Source of the DNA: Sphingobium xanthum
GTDB lineage: Bacteria > Pseudomonadota > Alphaproteobacteria > Sphingomonadales > Sphingomonadaceae
DNA length: 64,000 bases
Reading direction: 5' to 3'
Assembly (NCBI RefSeq): GCF_019737615.1
Contig: NZ_JAHKKS010000010.1
Span: 1 to 64,000 of the forward strand
The notes beneath the pieces were generated by a model. It saw nothing but the letters and a program-made list of their open reading frames with translations. It did no database searches and was not told the DNA's origin. Shown piece after piece: positions 25,617-34,654 of this stretch. Made by a program: the position numbers and the translations under genes. Each line of letters opens with the position of its first letter. Positions within the stretch are counted from its first letter, which is position 1.

Positions 25617-27800
25617 ATGAGGAAATATCTGGGAGCGCTGTGCCTGTTGGCGCTCGCGGCCTGTTCAGGCGGCCAGGGCGGCGGCTCCGACACGCTCGCG
25701 GCGGACAATTGGGTGACGCCCGGCGGCGATCACGGAAAATCGCATTATTCTACCCTGACCGACATCAATCGCGAGACGGTCGGCACGCTCGGCCTGGCCT
25801 GGGCGGCCGAGCTCGGCACGACGCGGGGCCTCGAAGCGACACCGGTGGTCATCGACGGCGTGATGTACACGAGCGGCGTGGCGGGCCGCGTCTATGCGCT
25901 CGACGCGGCGAGCGGCAAGGAACTCTGGCGCTACGAACCCGAGGTCGACATGCAGGTCAATCGCACGGCCTGCTGCGACATGGTCAATCGCGGCGTCGCG
26001 GTGGCGCGGGGCAAGGTCTATGTCGCGACGCTCGACGGCTGGATGGTCGCGCTCGATGCGAAGACCGGCAAGGTCGCCTGGCGGAGCGACGCGATCGTAG
26101 ATCGAGCACGCGGCGACAATTCGACCGGCGCGCCGGAAGTGGCGGGCAATGTCGTCGTCATCGGCAATGGCGGCGCGGAATATGACGTGCGCGGCTATGT
26201 GAGCGCGTTCGATCTGGAGACCGGCAAGCTCGCATGGCGCTTCTTCACCGTGCCGCGCGACCCCAAGCTCGGACCGCAGGACCATCCCGATCTCGAAGCG
26301 GCGGTGAAGACCTGGGACCCGAACAGCCGCTGGGATATCGGCGGCGGCGGCACGCCGTGGGACGCGATCAACTATGACGCCGAGACCGGGCTGGTGCTGG
26401 TCGGCACCGGCAATGGCGGGCCTTATGCGGTCTCCAAGCGCAGCCCCAAAGGCGGCGATAATCTCTATCTCGGCTCGATCGTCGCGCTGGACGCCAGGAC
26501 CGGGCGCCTCAAATGGCACTACCAGGAGACGCCGGGCGACAATTGGGACTTCACCTCGACCCAGCCGATGATCCTGACGCGCATGAAGATCGACGGGGAG
26601 GAGCGGCCGGTGGTGCTGCACGCGCCCAAGAACGGCTTCATGTATGTGCTCGACCGGCGCGACGGGAAGCTGCTGCGCGCCAATGCGCTGGTGCGGATGA
26701 CCTGGGCGAACGGCGTCGACATGAAGACCGGACGGCCGAACCTGACGCCGGAACGATCGGACTATACCAACGGCCCGAAGATCGTCTTCCCCGGCTCGCC
26801 CGGCGCGCGCAACTGGCATCCGGCGGCTTATGATCCCGAGAGCGGGCTCTATATCGGCGCCGTGCAGGACATGGGCAACGTCATCTACATGACGCCGGGG
26901 CAGAAGCCGCTGGCGCGGCGCATGCTCAACAATGATGCGGCGCTGCTGTTCACCTCAGACCTGCAGGCGATCCTGCCGACCCTGCCGCCGCCGCTGCGCG
27001 ATGCCATCACGGCCCGGCCGGAAATGGCGTGGGTGAAGGCGAACCCGGCGACGACCGAGCTGCGCGCGCTCGATCCGCTGACCGGCAAGACCAAATGGGC
27101 CGTCAAGACCGGCGGCTGGCAGGATCGGGGCGGGGCGCTGGCGACGGCGGGCGGTCTGGTCTTCCAGGGCAGCATCGACGGCAAGCTGCGCGCCTATGAC
27201 AAGGCGAGCGGCAAGCTGCTCAAGGAGATCGACACGGGGAGCGCGATCCTCGCCGCGCCGATGACCTACCGGATCGGCGGCGTGCAATATGTCGCGGTGA
27301 TGGCGGCCTGGGGCGGGGGCGGCTTTCCTTACATTCCGCCTTATTCGGCCGCCTACAAGCGGAGCAATCAGGGACGTATCCTTGCGTTCAAGATCGGGGG
27401 CGGCGCGGTGCCGCTGCCGCCGGAGTTGCCTGCGCTCACCGTGGCACCCGAGCCGCCGAAGCAGGCGCCCGGCGTCACGCCGGCGACGATCGCGCGGGGC
27501 ATGACGCTCTTCTTCGGGCATTGCGGGCTTTGCCACAGCAACCAGCCGCGCTCGGTCACGCCTGACCTGCGCCGGATGAGCGAAGGCTCGCATGCCGCGT
27601 TCAGGCAGATCGTGCTGGAGGGGCTGCTGCTGCCCAACGGCATGCCGCGCTGGGACGACCGACTCAGCGAGCAGGACGTGGACGCGATCCACGCCTATCT
27701 CATCGATCTTCAGGCCAAGGCGCGTGCCGAGGAACTGGAGAAGCAGAAACGCGGCCTGCCCCTGGACACGCCGGGGCTGACCATCTTGTCGAATTATTGA
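25617..27800 (+). CDS. Lipoprotein quinohaemoprotein (PQQ + cytochrome c) alcohol dehydrogenase
   Basis: A 727-residue periplasmic dehydrogenase. The N-terminus MRKYLGALCLLALAAC ends in a lipobox, so the mature protein begins at lipidated Cys16. This is unusual, as the family normally has an ordinary signal peptide. The eight-bladed PQQ propeller shows repeated tryptophan-docking motifs (ALDAASGKELWRYEP, ALDAKTGKVAWR, AFDLETGKLAWRF), a vicinal Cys pair in TACCDMVN and TPGDNWDFTSTQPM with the catalytic-region Asp. A C-terminal cytochrome c domain carries CGLCH (about 636-640) and a likely Met ligand in NGMPRW. It would oxidise an alcohol in the periplasm. ATG 25,617 is set by the signal peptide. 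Confidence 0.92.
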   Translation: MRKYLGALCLLALAACSGGQGGGSDTLAADNWVTPGGDHGKSHYSTLTDINRETVGTLGLAWAAELGTTRGLEATPVVIDGVMYTSGVAGRVYALDAASGKELWRYEPEVDMQVNRTACCDMVNRGVAVARGKVYVATLDGWMVALDAKTGKVAWRSDAIVDRARGDNSTGAPEVAGNVVVIGNGGAEYDVRGYVSAFDLETGKLAWRFFTVPRDPKLGPQDHPDLEAAVKTWDPNSRWDIGGGGTPWDAINYDAETGLVLVGTGNGGPYAVSKRSPKGGDNLYLGSIVALDARTGRLKWHYQETPGDNWDFTSTQPMILTRMKIDGEERPVVLHAPKNGFMYVLDRRDGKLLRANALVRMTWANGVDMKTGRPNLTPERSDYTNGPKIVFPGSPGARNWHPAAYDPESGLYIGAVQDMGNVIYMTPGQKPLARRMLNNDAALLFTSDLQAILPTLPPPLRDAITARPEMAWVKANPATTELRALDPLTGKTKWAVKTGGWQDRGGALATAGGLVFQGSIDGKLRAYDKASGKLLKEIDTGSAILAAPMTYRIGGVQYVAVMAAWGGGGFPYIPPYSAAYKRSNQGRILAFKIGGGAVPLPPELPALTVAPEPPKQAPGVTPATIARGMTLFFGHCGLCHSNQPRSVTPDLRRMSEGSHAAFRQIVLEGLLLPNGMPRWDDRLSEQDVDAIHAYLIDLQAKARAEELEKQKRGLPLDTPGLTILSNY

Positions 27801-27818
27801 TGCGAGCGCGAGCCCCTC

Positions 27819-27955
27819 TCAAATCCTCCCCGGCACGGGGAGGGGGACCAGCGAAGCTGGTGGAGGGGGCCCACAGCCGCGCCAACTGGCAAGCCCCCTC
27901 CACCATCCCCGCTTTCGCGCGGATGGTCCCCCTCCCCGTTTCGGCGAGGATTTGA
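27819..27955. repeat. Long inverted repeat upstream of the DUF3237 gene
   Basis: The two ends (about 27,819-27,850 and 27,925-27,955) are inverted copies with a TCAAATCCTC / GAGGATTTGA tip and a GGGGAGGGGGACCA core. Inner GGTGGAGGGGGC (27,859-27,870) and GCCCCCTCCACC also pair. It fills almost the whole gap between the PQQ dehydrogenase and the next gene. Its right end lies five bases from that gene's ATG, so it may affect translation. Confidence 0.75.
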
Positions 27956-27959
27956 AAGG

Positions 27960-28463
27960 ATGACCATGACCTACTCTACTCTCGACAATCCGGTCCTCGA
28001 ATTTGCCTTCGAGTGCCGCCTGCAATTCACCCGCGTCCACGCGATCCCCAATGTCCACAATGGCGGCTTCCGCTCGGCCGTGCTGGTCGATCAGGGGCAT
28101 TTCGAGGGGCCGCGTGTGCGCGGCAAGGCCGTACCCAATTCGGGCGGCGACTATGCGCATTTCCGCGATGACGACACCGCCGTGTTTGATGCGCGCTATC
28201 TGCTCGAGACCGACGACGGCGAGATCATCTACATGCAGAACCGGGGCTATCTCTGGGGCCGCAAGCCGGACTCGATGCAGCGCCTGCGCGCCTGGGCCTT
28301 CGAGGGCGGTGATCCGGTGGCACACGAGGATTATTATCTCCGCGCCCAGCCGACCTTCGAGACCAGCAAGGGCAAATATGACTGGATGACGCGGCACGTC
28401 TTCATCGGCGTCGGCGAGCGCAAGCCGGACGGGAATTTCGTGCGTTACTATGCACTGACCTGA
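27960..28463 (+). CDS. DUF3237 domain protein
   Basis: A 167-residue protein covering a whole DUF3237 domain, a beta-barrel family of unknown function. EFAFECRLQF, GGFRSAVLVDQGHFEGPRVRG, SGGDYAHFRDDDTAVFDARYLLET and IYMQNRGYLWG follow the family pattern. DUF3237 genes often lie among aromatic or terpenoid catabolic genes. The ATG at 27,960 follows AAAGG but is almost inside the flanking repeat; a second ATG is two codons later. Convergent with the RidA gene, three bases apart. Confidence 0.85.
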   Translation: MTMTYSTLDNPVLEFAFECRLQFTRVHAIPNVHNGGFRSAVLVDQGHFEGPRVRGKAVPNSGGDYAHFRDDDTAVFDARYLLETDDGEIIYMQNRGYLWGRKPDSMQRLRAWAFEGGDPVAHEDYYLRAQPTFETSKGKYDWMTRHVFIGVGERKPDGNFVRYYALT

Positions 28464-28466
28464 GCC

Positions 28467-28856
28467 TCAGCGCGGCGTCACTACCGCCTCCGCCTCGATC
28501 TCGCATTTCCATGTCGGGCCATAGAGCGCCGCGACCTGCACCAGCGTGCCGACCGGGCGGGTCGGCTTCATCGCGCGGGTGAAGGCGGCGCTGATCGCGT
28601 CGGCGTCGGCAATGTCGGTGACGAACATGCGCACGCGGACCACGTCCAGCGCGTTGCCGCCGAGTTCCTCGATATGGGCGATGATCTGGCGGAAGCAGTC
28701 GTCGGCCTGCGCGCCGGCATCCATCGCCACGCCATCCTCCATCTCGGCGACGGTGCCCGCGACGAAGATGTGATCGCCCACGCGCAACGCGCGGGTGAAG
28801 CCGATTTCCTCCTCGAAAGCGGAGAGGGGTGGGATGCGGGTGCGCTCGGTCTTCAT
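28467..28856 (-). CDS. RidA/YjgF-family protein
   Basis: A 129-residue Rid-family protein. GDHIFVAGTVAEMEDG, ADDCFRQIIAHIEELGG, RVRMFVTDIAD and RPVGTLVQVAALYGP with CEIEAEAVV follow the fold. The Arg of the archetypal RidA imine-hydrolysis site is replaced or shifted, so deaminase activity is uncertain. It is the last gene of a four-gene leftward unit (NmrA, SnoaL, Tat flavin-fold protein, this gene), 10 bases after the previous stop. Confidence 0.85.
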   Translation of the reverse strand: MKTERTRIPPLSAFEEEIGFTRALRVGDHIFVAGTVAEMEDGVAMDAGAQADDCFRQIIAHIEELGGNALDVVRVRMFVTDIADADAISAAFTRAMKPTRPVGTLVQVAALYGPTWKCEIEAEAVVTPR

Positions 28857-28866
28857 TCTGCTCTCC

Positions 28867-29424
28867 TCAATCGAGCGTCAGGCCCTGCGGCCGCCAGGTG
28901 TCGGTGGTGCTGGGGATCGATCCGGTCGCGATCTCCAGCCAGAAGGGCTTGAAGCCGATGAGGATGAAATCCTTCGGGAAATCCGGAAAATAGCTCTTGA
29001 GCGCGTCGCCCTTGTACGGGTTCTTGTTGGCGATGAACCACTCGTCCTTCATCGCGCGGGCCTCGCCCATCAGGCTCGCATAAGCGGCGCTGCGATCGTC
29101 GGCGAAGTGGAGCGTGGCGGCGCGGTTGTGTGCGATCTGGTCGAGCTTGCGGGTGCCGGGACGGGTCGCCATCCAGAGCATGAAATCCTCGTCCGGCGCT
29201 GAGACCAGCACGGTGCGGGCGCGGGGGCGGTTCTCGGCGTCGACCGTGATGAGCGTCGTGAAGCTGTCCTTGGCGATCAGCGCCTTGGCCGCCGCGAGGA
29301 TCGCCGCCGGTTCGGCGGTGCGAACATGCTCGGGCACCTTGGGCTGCGCCTGTGCGCCCTTGGTGCCGGCCGCGATGGCCGCCAGCGTCGCGCCGATCAG
29401 GACTTCGCGCCGGCCGGTGCTCAT
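28867..29424 (-). CDS. Tat-exported pyridoxamine-5'-phosphate-oxidase-like flavin-fold protein
   Basis: A 185-residue protein. The N-terminus MSTGRREVLIGATLAAIAAG has twin arginines and a hydrophobic stretch ending in AQA, a Tat signal for export with a bound cofactor. The rest (about 45-185) matches the split-barrel pyridoxamine phosphate oxidase family: TLITVDAENRPRARTVL, FMLWMATRPGTRKLDQIAHN and FADDRSAAYASLMGEA. It probably binds FMN, F420 or haem. ATG 29,424 overlaps the upstream stop (ATGA), which fixes the start. An exported member next to RidA and SnoaL proteins is unusual; function unknown. Confidence 0.82.
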   Translation of the reverse strand: MSTGRREVLIGATLAAIAAGTKGAQAQPKVPEHVRTAEPAAILAAAKALIAKDSFTTLITVDAENRPRARTVLVSAPDEDFMLWMATRPGTRKLDQIAHNRAATLHFADDRSAAYASLMGEARAMKDEWFIANKNPYKGDALKSYFPDFPKDFILIGFKPFWLEIATGSIPSTTDTWRPQGLTLD

Positions 29425-29819
29425 GGCGGCAGCATCGCGCATTCGACATTGGCGATCTTGCCGTCGCGCAGCGTGTAGAAGATGAACTGGCGCAGCTCCT
29501 GCACGTCGCCCGCCGCGATCGGGAACAGGCCTGGTGCGCCGTTTGCGTCGAGGGTCGCGCGGTCGAGATCGCGATAGGCCTCGATCCGTACGATGGCATC
29601 GACCGCCGTCAGCGTCTCACTCGAGGCGAAGTTCTGCACGCGCACGCTCTCATGCACATGCGCGTGCAGGAAGGCATAGAAGCGCTTCATGTCCTCGCGC
29701 GAGCGGATCGAGACGCCGAAGAAGTCCATGGCCATCGGTTCCGCGTAGAAATCGCAGACGGCATCATAATCCTTCGTGTTGAAGGCCGCGAGATAGCGGT
29801 CGTAGTCGGCGCGGTTCAT
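29421..29819 (-). CDS. SnoaL/NTF2-like protein
   Basis: A 132-residue alpha+beta cone-fold protein: ADYDRYLAAFNTKDYDAVCDFYAEP and the sheet segments QNFASSETLTAVDAIVRIEAY and LRQFIFYTLRDGKIANVECA. Members are small isomerases, cyclases, hydrolases or dehydratases, and no catalytic residues can be assigned by eye. It overlaps both neighbours by four bases, so it is translationally coupled with the NmrA-like and Tat-flavin genes. Confidence 0.8.
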   Translation of the reverse strand: MNRADYDRYLAAFNTKDYDAVCDFYAEPMAMDFFGVSIRSREDMKRFYAFLHAHVHESVRVQNFASSETLTAVDAIVRIEAYRDLDRATLDANGAPGLFPIAAGDVQELRQFIFYTLRDGKIANVECAMLPP

Positions 29820-30769
29820 GCCGGCTGCGGCGCAGGGCCCTTGGCCGCAGCGGTCAGCATGTCGCGATTTTCCTCGATCATCCGGCGGACCGAGCGGGCT
29901 GGGGTGCCAGTGAGCGTTTCGACGTCGTCGGTGCGGATCGCCAGATAACCCTCGCGGATCGCCTGGCCGAAAGTGACCATATCGTCGCTGTTCCAGGGGA
30001 TGCCGCTCACATATTGATCGTCGACCGGGCGGCGCGGAATGCCCATGGCGTCGAAGATCGCATATTGCTGCTCATCATCCACCGCGACGTGCTCGACCGG
30101 GCAGCCGGTGATCTGCGTGATGAGCGCCGCGACTTCCTCGAAGGTCTGCAGGTCCGGGCCAGTGATGTTGTAGATCTTGTTCTCATGCCCGGGCGTCGTG
30201 AGCACGGCGACCGCGCTGGCGACGCAATCGTCGCGCCAGACCATCGCTTCCCGCCCATTGCCCGCATTGCTGAACCATTTGCCGGTGGCGAGCATATTCG
30301 GCCCGGCCATCAGGATCATCGCATCGGCATAATGCGCGTCGCGCAAAGCGGTCCAGGCCATGCCCGAGGCGCGCATGGCGTTCTCGGTCTCGATATGGTC
30401 GTGGCGCACTTCGGCCGGATTGGCGGGATCGTCGATGCCGATGAAGCTGGTGTAGAGGATGTGCTTCACGCCCGCTGCGGCCGCCGCATCGATCGCCGCC
30501 TTGTGCTGAACGACCCGGGCGCCGACGCGCGTGCCGGAGATGAGCAGCATCTTCTCCGCGCCCTTGACCGCTTCGGCGAGCGTCTCGGGCTTGTCATAGT
30601 CGCCATAGCGCACGTCGCAGCCCTGCGCGACGCGATCGGCGAGCCTGGCCGGCGAGCGGCTGATGAGGATGAGCTTTTCGGCCAGGCCCTTGGCGATCAG
30701 CATGTCCGTCGCCGCCCTTCCATATTGGCCGGAAGCGCCGGTGATCACGATCTTGCCCTGGTTACTCAT
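29816..30769 (-). CDS. NmrA-like NAD(P)-binding SDR
   Basis: A 317-residue atypical short-chain dehydrogenase. ITGASGQYGRAAT is the dinucleotide-binding GxxGxxG motif. The YSFI-like site is TSFIGIDDP, and the later segments (RHDHIETENAMRASGMAWTALRDAHYADAM) match NmrA/quinone oxidoreductase-2-like proteins, which lack the standard Tyr-Lys pair. It may reduce quinones or sense NADP. It is the first gene of the four-gene unit. Confidence 0.85.
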   Translation of the reverse strand: MSNQGKIVITGASGQYGRAATDMLIAKGLAEKLILISRSPARLADRVAQGCDVRYGDYDKPETLAEAVKGAEKMLLISGTRVGARVVQHKAAIDAAAAAGVKHILYTSFIGIDDPANPAEVRHDHIETENAMRASGMAWTALRDAHYADAMILMAGPNMLATGKWFSNAGNGREAMVWRDDCVASAVAVLTTPGHENKIYNITGPDLQTFEEVAALITQITGCPVEHVAVDDEQQYAIFDAMGIPRRPVDDQYVSGIPWNSDDMVTFGQAIREGYLAIRTDDVETLTGTPARSVRRMIEENRDMLTAAAKGPAPQPA

Positions 30770-30844
30770 TCTCTCTCCTCTTCGTCCGATCTGTTCGTCG
30801 CCCGGCGGTTCTCGCCGCGCTCGTCAGAAGGGACTTTATCAATC

Positions 30845-32488
30845 TCACTTCGCGGGGCAACTGCTCGTCGCGGAGGGATCAAGATCGCGGCACTGGCCGT
30901 CAATGCCGGTCGTCGGCAGCGTCAGGCCGATCTGCGCGGCGAGGGTGGGAAGGATATCGACCGTCTCGACGCCGAGCGGCTGTTCCATATGGACCATATT
31001 CTTGCGCCAGAAGAGGATCGGCACGCGGCGATCATAGTCCCAGGGGCTGCCATGGGTCGCGACATAGCCGCCACTGCCATCCGCGATCGGCGTGACGCGG
31101 GGCTTCAGCAGCACGACGAGATCGCCCGAGCGCTGCGGATCGAAGCTGGCCTTGGCGATCGTCAGCAACGTCCAGCTTTCCGGCGGGCCGGCGGGCGCTG
31201 GCGCGGCGGCCAGTTCGGCATGGGTGAAGACGGTCTGTACCTGCGGGCTGGCGAGATAGAGTGCCCTGGCTTCCTTCAGCACCTGCGCGCGCTGGGCGGC
31301 CGTCAGTGCCTTGTTGACATAGATGTCGCCGAAGGGGCCGGTGCCGTCGATGAGGTCGCCGGGCAGGCCGGTCTTGGCCTGGAGCGCGGTGTTGATCGCC
31401 TTGGGGTAGAGCGCCGGATCGACGCGCTGCGCGTCGCTCGCCGCCTGTTCGCGCTGCCGCTCGGGCAGATCGAGCCCGCCATGGTCGGCGGTCAATGTCA
31501 CCATATAGTCGATGCCGGCCTTGTCGAGCCGATCGAAGAAGGCGCCCAGATTCTCGTCGAGATTGACCATCTGGATGCACATCTCGGCGCCGCGCGTGCC
31601 ATAGCTGTGGCCGACATAGTCGGTGGCGCTGAGGCCTAAGATGAGCAGGTCCGTCGCGGTGCCTGCGCCGAGCTTCTGATCCTCGACCAGACTGGCGGCG
31701 AGGGCGAGCACGGCGGCGTCATATTCCGGCGAGGCGCGGAAGGCCCTTATGTCTCCTGCCTTGCGCGCGAAATGATTGGTGCCGACGCTGACTTTGGGCG
31801 CGACGACTACCGGGCGATCGACGGCCTGACACCTGTCCGGCAGTGCAAGGGCGGGCCGTTCCTGATCGAGCATCACCTTGATCCCGGCATTCACCTTTTC
31901 GACCAGCGGCGTGACCGGCGTGCCCTTGTAGCTGCCGAAGCCGGTCGTGCCCTGCCACCACCAGATCTGATCCAGCTTCCTGCCGCCCATCATGATCGCG
32001 GCGCGGTCCTTGCCCGCGACCGAGACGACGCGCGAGGCCGGGTTGGCGTCCTTCATATAGCCGCCAAGCGTCGGCACTTTCAGAAACTGGTTGGAGGCCG
32101 TGTAGTCGCGCGAGCTGCTGCCCGGGACGGTCGGGTCTTCCGAGCAATAGACGGTCTTGTCGGCCCGCGCGACACTCTGGTCGATCCATTCATTGGCGAT
32201 GATGCCGGTGTGGCCGGGGCGATTGCCGGTCAGGATCGTCGAGTGGCCGGGGCAGGTCTCGGTCGCGGCATGGCTTTGATAGCCCTTGGGGAAGACGGCG
32301 CCCTGCTGGAGCCGGGCGAGGCCGCCGGTATAGCGCGTGCGATATTCGGCGAAGAGATCGGCGGAATATTGATCGACCGAGATGACGACGAGCAGCTTGG
32401 GCGGCGTCGCGGGGGCCTGCTGGGCGAGGGCGGGCGCGGAGGCCGCCAGCAGGGCGCCGGTCAGGAAGCGAACGAAGCTGCGCGTCAT
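30845..32488 (-). CDS. Periplasmic alkaline phosphatase of the nucleotide pyrophosphatase/phosphodiesterase superfamily
   Basis: A 547-residue secreted enzyme. MTRSFVRFLTGALLAASAPALAQ is a signal peptide cleaved after ALA. The metal site has VVISVDQYSADLF (Asp) and the nucleophile Thr in HAATETCPGHSTIL. LGLSATDYVGHSYG and VTLTADHGGLD (Asp and His pairs) complete the two-zinc site. This matches the Sphingomonas-type (SPAP) and PafA-like alkaline phosphatases, which hydrolyse phosphomonoesters and use Thr rather than Ser. It scavenges phosphate in the periplasm. Stand-alone gene. Confidence 0.92.
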   Translation of the reverse strand: MTRSFVRFLTGALLAASAPALAQQAPATPPKLLVVISVDQYSADLFAEYRTRYTGGLARLQQGAVFPKGYQSHAATETCPGHSTILTGNRPGHTGIIANEWIDQSVARADKTVYCSEDPTVPGSSSRDYTASNQFLKVPTLGGYMKDANPASRVVSVAGKDRAAIMMGGRKLDQIWWWQGTTGFGSYKGTPVTPLVEKVNAGIKVMLDQERPALALPDRCQAVDRPVVVAPKVSVGTNHFARKAGDIRAFRASPEYDAAVLALAASLVEDQKLGAGTATDLLILGLSATDYVGHSYGTRGAEMCIQMVNLDENLGAFFDRLDKAGIDYMVTLTADHGGLDLPERQREQAASDAQRVDPALYPKAINTALQAKTGLPGDLIDGTGPFGDIYVNKALTAAQRAQVLKEARALYLASPQVQTVFTHAELAAAPAPAGPPESWTLLTIAKASFDPQRSGDLVVLLKPRVTPIADGSGGYVATHGSPWDYDRRVPILFWRKNMVHMEQPLGVETVDILPTLAAQIGLTLPTTGIDGQCRDLDPSATSSCPAK

Positions 32489-32533
32489 GAAATTCTCCTT
32501 GGGAAGCGGCGGGGCAGCGCCTAGATACGCTCA

Positions 32534-34654
32534 ATGGACTTCCCTCTGCGACGGCTCAATGGCCTTTTGATGACGGCCCTGTGCCTTTGCGCACTTCTCC
32601 TGGGCGCGCAGATGGCCCAAGCGCAGATCGGCGGTGCCTTCGGCCCGAAGGGCGAGCCGCATATCCGCGCGAGCCTGGTCACGGAGAGCGCGGCGCCGGC
32701 ACCGGGTGGCACGGTGACGGTTGCCATCCTCATGAAGCCGGACAAGGGCTGGCACGGCTATTGGGAAAACCCCGGCGATGCGGGCGCGGGCATGCGGATC
32801 GAGTGGGAAACGCCAGAGGGCGTGCGGATGGGCGCGCTGCGCTATCCGGTACCCGAGCGGCTGTTGATCGCCGGTCTCATGAACCATGTCTATGAGCATG
32901 ATTATGCGATGCTTCTGGACATTGCGATCCCCGCTGAACTGGCGCCGGGCACATCGATCCCGATCCGCGGCAAGGCGCAATGGCTGGCTTGCACGGACAG
33001 CATCTGCGTGCCCGAGCAGGGCGAGATTTCGACGACATTGACGGTCGGCGATGGCCGTATCGCGCCGGAGGATCGCGCGCGGTTCGACGGCTTCCGGGCG
33101 AGCATTCCCCGGCCGCTCGACCAGCAGGCGCGCTATCGGGTGACAGGCGACCGCATCGCCATTGCTGTGCCCTATCCGGCCGCTGCGCCGGTGGGGCAGC
33201 CCTGGTTCTTCGCGCTCAGCAAGCAGCGCGTGGCCTATGCCGAGCCGCAGCAGGTGCGGCGCGCAGGCGATTTTCTGGTCGTCGAGACCGCCGTGCCGGA
33301 GGGTGCCGCGACGAGCGGGGCGGTGGACGGCGTGCTGGCCGTATCCGACAAGATCGCTTTGCAGATCAAGGCTGTACCGGGCGATGTTCCGAGTGGTGGC
33401 GAGCGGATCGGCGGTGCGGCAGGCGAGGCGGCGAGCGGGGAGTGGACGGCGGCGGCCGTGCTGCTCGCGCTGGGCGGCGCCTTCCTTGGCGGGCTGATCC
33501 TCAACATCATGCCCTGCGTCTTCCCGATCCTCAGCCTCAAGGCGATCAGCCTTGCAAAAGCCGGCGGTGAAGAGCGGAAAGTACGCAGCGAAGCCTTGGC
33601 CTATACGGCGGGTATCCTCGTCACTTGCCTCGCGCTCGGCGCGCTGATGCTGGCGATCCGCGCGGGCGGCGCGCAGATCGGCTGGGCCTTCCAGCTGCAG
33701 GACCCGCGCGTCATCGCGCTGCTGCTGATCCTGATGGTGGCGATCACGCTCAATCTGCTGGGCGCCTTCGAGATCGCGACGGTGAGCGTCGGGCAGGATA
33801 AGGCGGGGCAGGGCGGTCATGCCGGCGCCTTCTGGACTGGTGCGCTCGCGGCCTTCGTGGCGACGCCCTGCACCGGGCCATTCATGGGCGCGGCGATGGG
33901 GGCTGCGCTGGTGCTGCCCTGGCCGCTGGCGTTGACGGTGTTTGCGGGGCTGGGCCTTGGGCTGGCCTTGCCGTTCCTCGCCATTGCCTATGTGCCGGCT
34001 CTGCGCCGCCTGATGCCGCGCCCGGGCACCTGGATGACGACCTTCCGCCGGATCATGGCCGTGCCGATGGGGCTGACGGCGCTCGGCCTGCTCTGGCTGC
34101 TCTCGCGCCAGCTTGGTGTCGGCGGGATCGCGCTCGGTATCGCGCTGGCTGCAGTCGCGACGATCCTGCTCGTGCTGCTCGGGCGGCGGCAGCGGTCGGG
34201 CGTCGGCGTGAACTGGGCGCTGGGCGGGCTGGCGCTGGTGCTGCTCGGCACGGCGGCTGTCGCCGCGCCGCCGTTCGTGCGCTCGGAAAAGGTTGCGGCG
34301 GGCGAGGGCCTGCTGGGCGAGTCGTTCAGCGAGGCGAAGCTGGCGGCGCTGCGGCAGGCGAACAAGCCCGTCTTCCTCTATTTCACCGCCGACTGGTGCC
34401 TCACCTGTAAGGTCAACGAGGCCAATGCGATCGACACGGAGGCCGTGCGGGATGCGTTCGACAAGGGCGGCATGACGGTGATGGTCGGCGACTGGACCAA
34501 TGCCGATCCCGCGATCAGCCGCTTCCTGGAAGCCAATGGCCGCTCAGGCGTGCCACTCTACCTCTATTATGCGCCGGGCGCCGCCGCGCCGCGCGTGCTG
34601 CCGCAGGTCCTCACCCCCTCGACCCTGACCGATATCGCCAAGGCCGGCGCCTGA
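32534..34654 (+). CDS. Thiol:disulfide interchange protein, DsbD/ScsB-like
   Basis: A 706-residue inner-membrane reductase. A signal peptide ends near AQMAQAQ (about 30). A periplasmic DsbD-like alpha domain follows (about 45-190) with YWENPGDAG and WLACTDSICVPE, giving a Cys pair. Eight membrane helices (about 310-580) carry the two key cysteines in LNIMPCVFPILSLK and ATPCTGPFMGA. The C-terminal thioredoxin domain has ADWCLTCKVNE (CxxC). It passes electrons from cytoplasmic thioredoxin to periplasmic thiol partners. Its TGA overlaps the tlyA ATG. Confidence 0.9.
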   Translation: MDFPLRRLNGLLMTALCLCALLLGAQMAQAQIGGAFGPKGEPHIRASLVTESAAPAPGGTVTVAILMKPDKGWHGYWENPGDAGAGMRIEWETPEGVRMGALRYPVPERLLIAGLMNHVYEHDYAMLLDIAIPAELAPGTSIPIRGKAQWLACTDSICVPEQGEISTTLTVGDGRIAPEDRARFDGFRASIPRPLDQQARYRVTGDRIAIAVPYPAAAPVGQPWFFALSKQRVAYAEPQQVRRAGDFLVVETAVPEGAATSGAVDGVLAVSDKIALQIKAVPGDVPSGGERIGGAAGEAASGEWTAAAVLLALGGAFLGGLILNIMPCVFPILSLKAISLAKAGGEERKVRSEALAYTAGILVTCLALGALMLAIRAGGAQIGWAFQLQDPRVIALLLILMVAITLNLLGAFEIATVSVGQDKAGQGGHAGAFWTGALAAFVATPCTGPFMGAAMGAALVLPWPLALTVFAGLGLGLALPFLAIAYVPALRRLMPRPGTWMTTFRRIMAVPMGLTALGLLWLLSRQLGVGGIALGIALAAVATILLVLLGRRQRSGVGVNWALGGLALVLLGTAAVAAPPFVRSEKVAAGEGLLGESFSEAKLAALRQANKPVFLYFTADWCLTCKVNEANAIDTEAVRDAFDKGGMTVMVGDWTNADPAISRFLEANGRSGVPLYLYYAPGAAAPRVLPQVLTPSTLTDIAKAGA

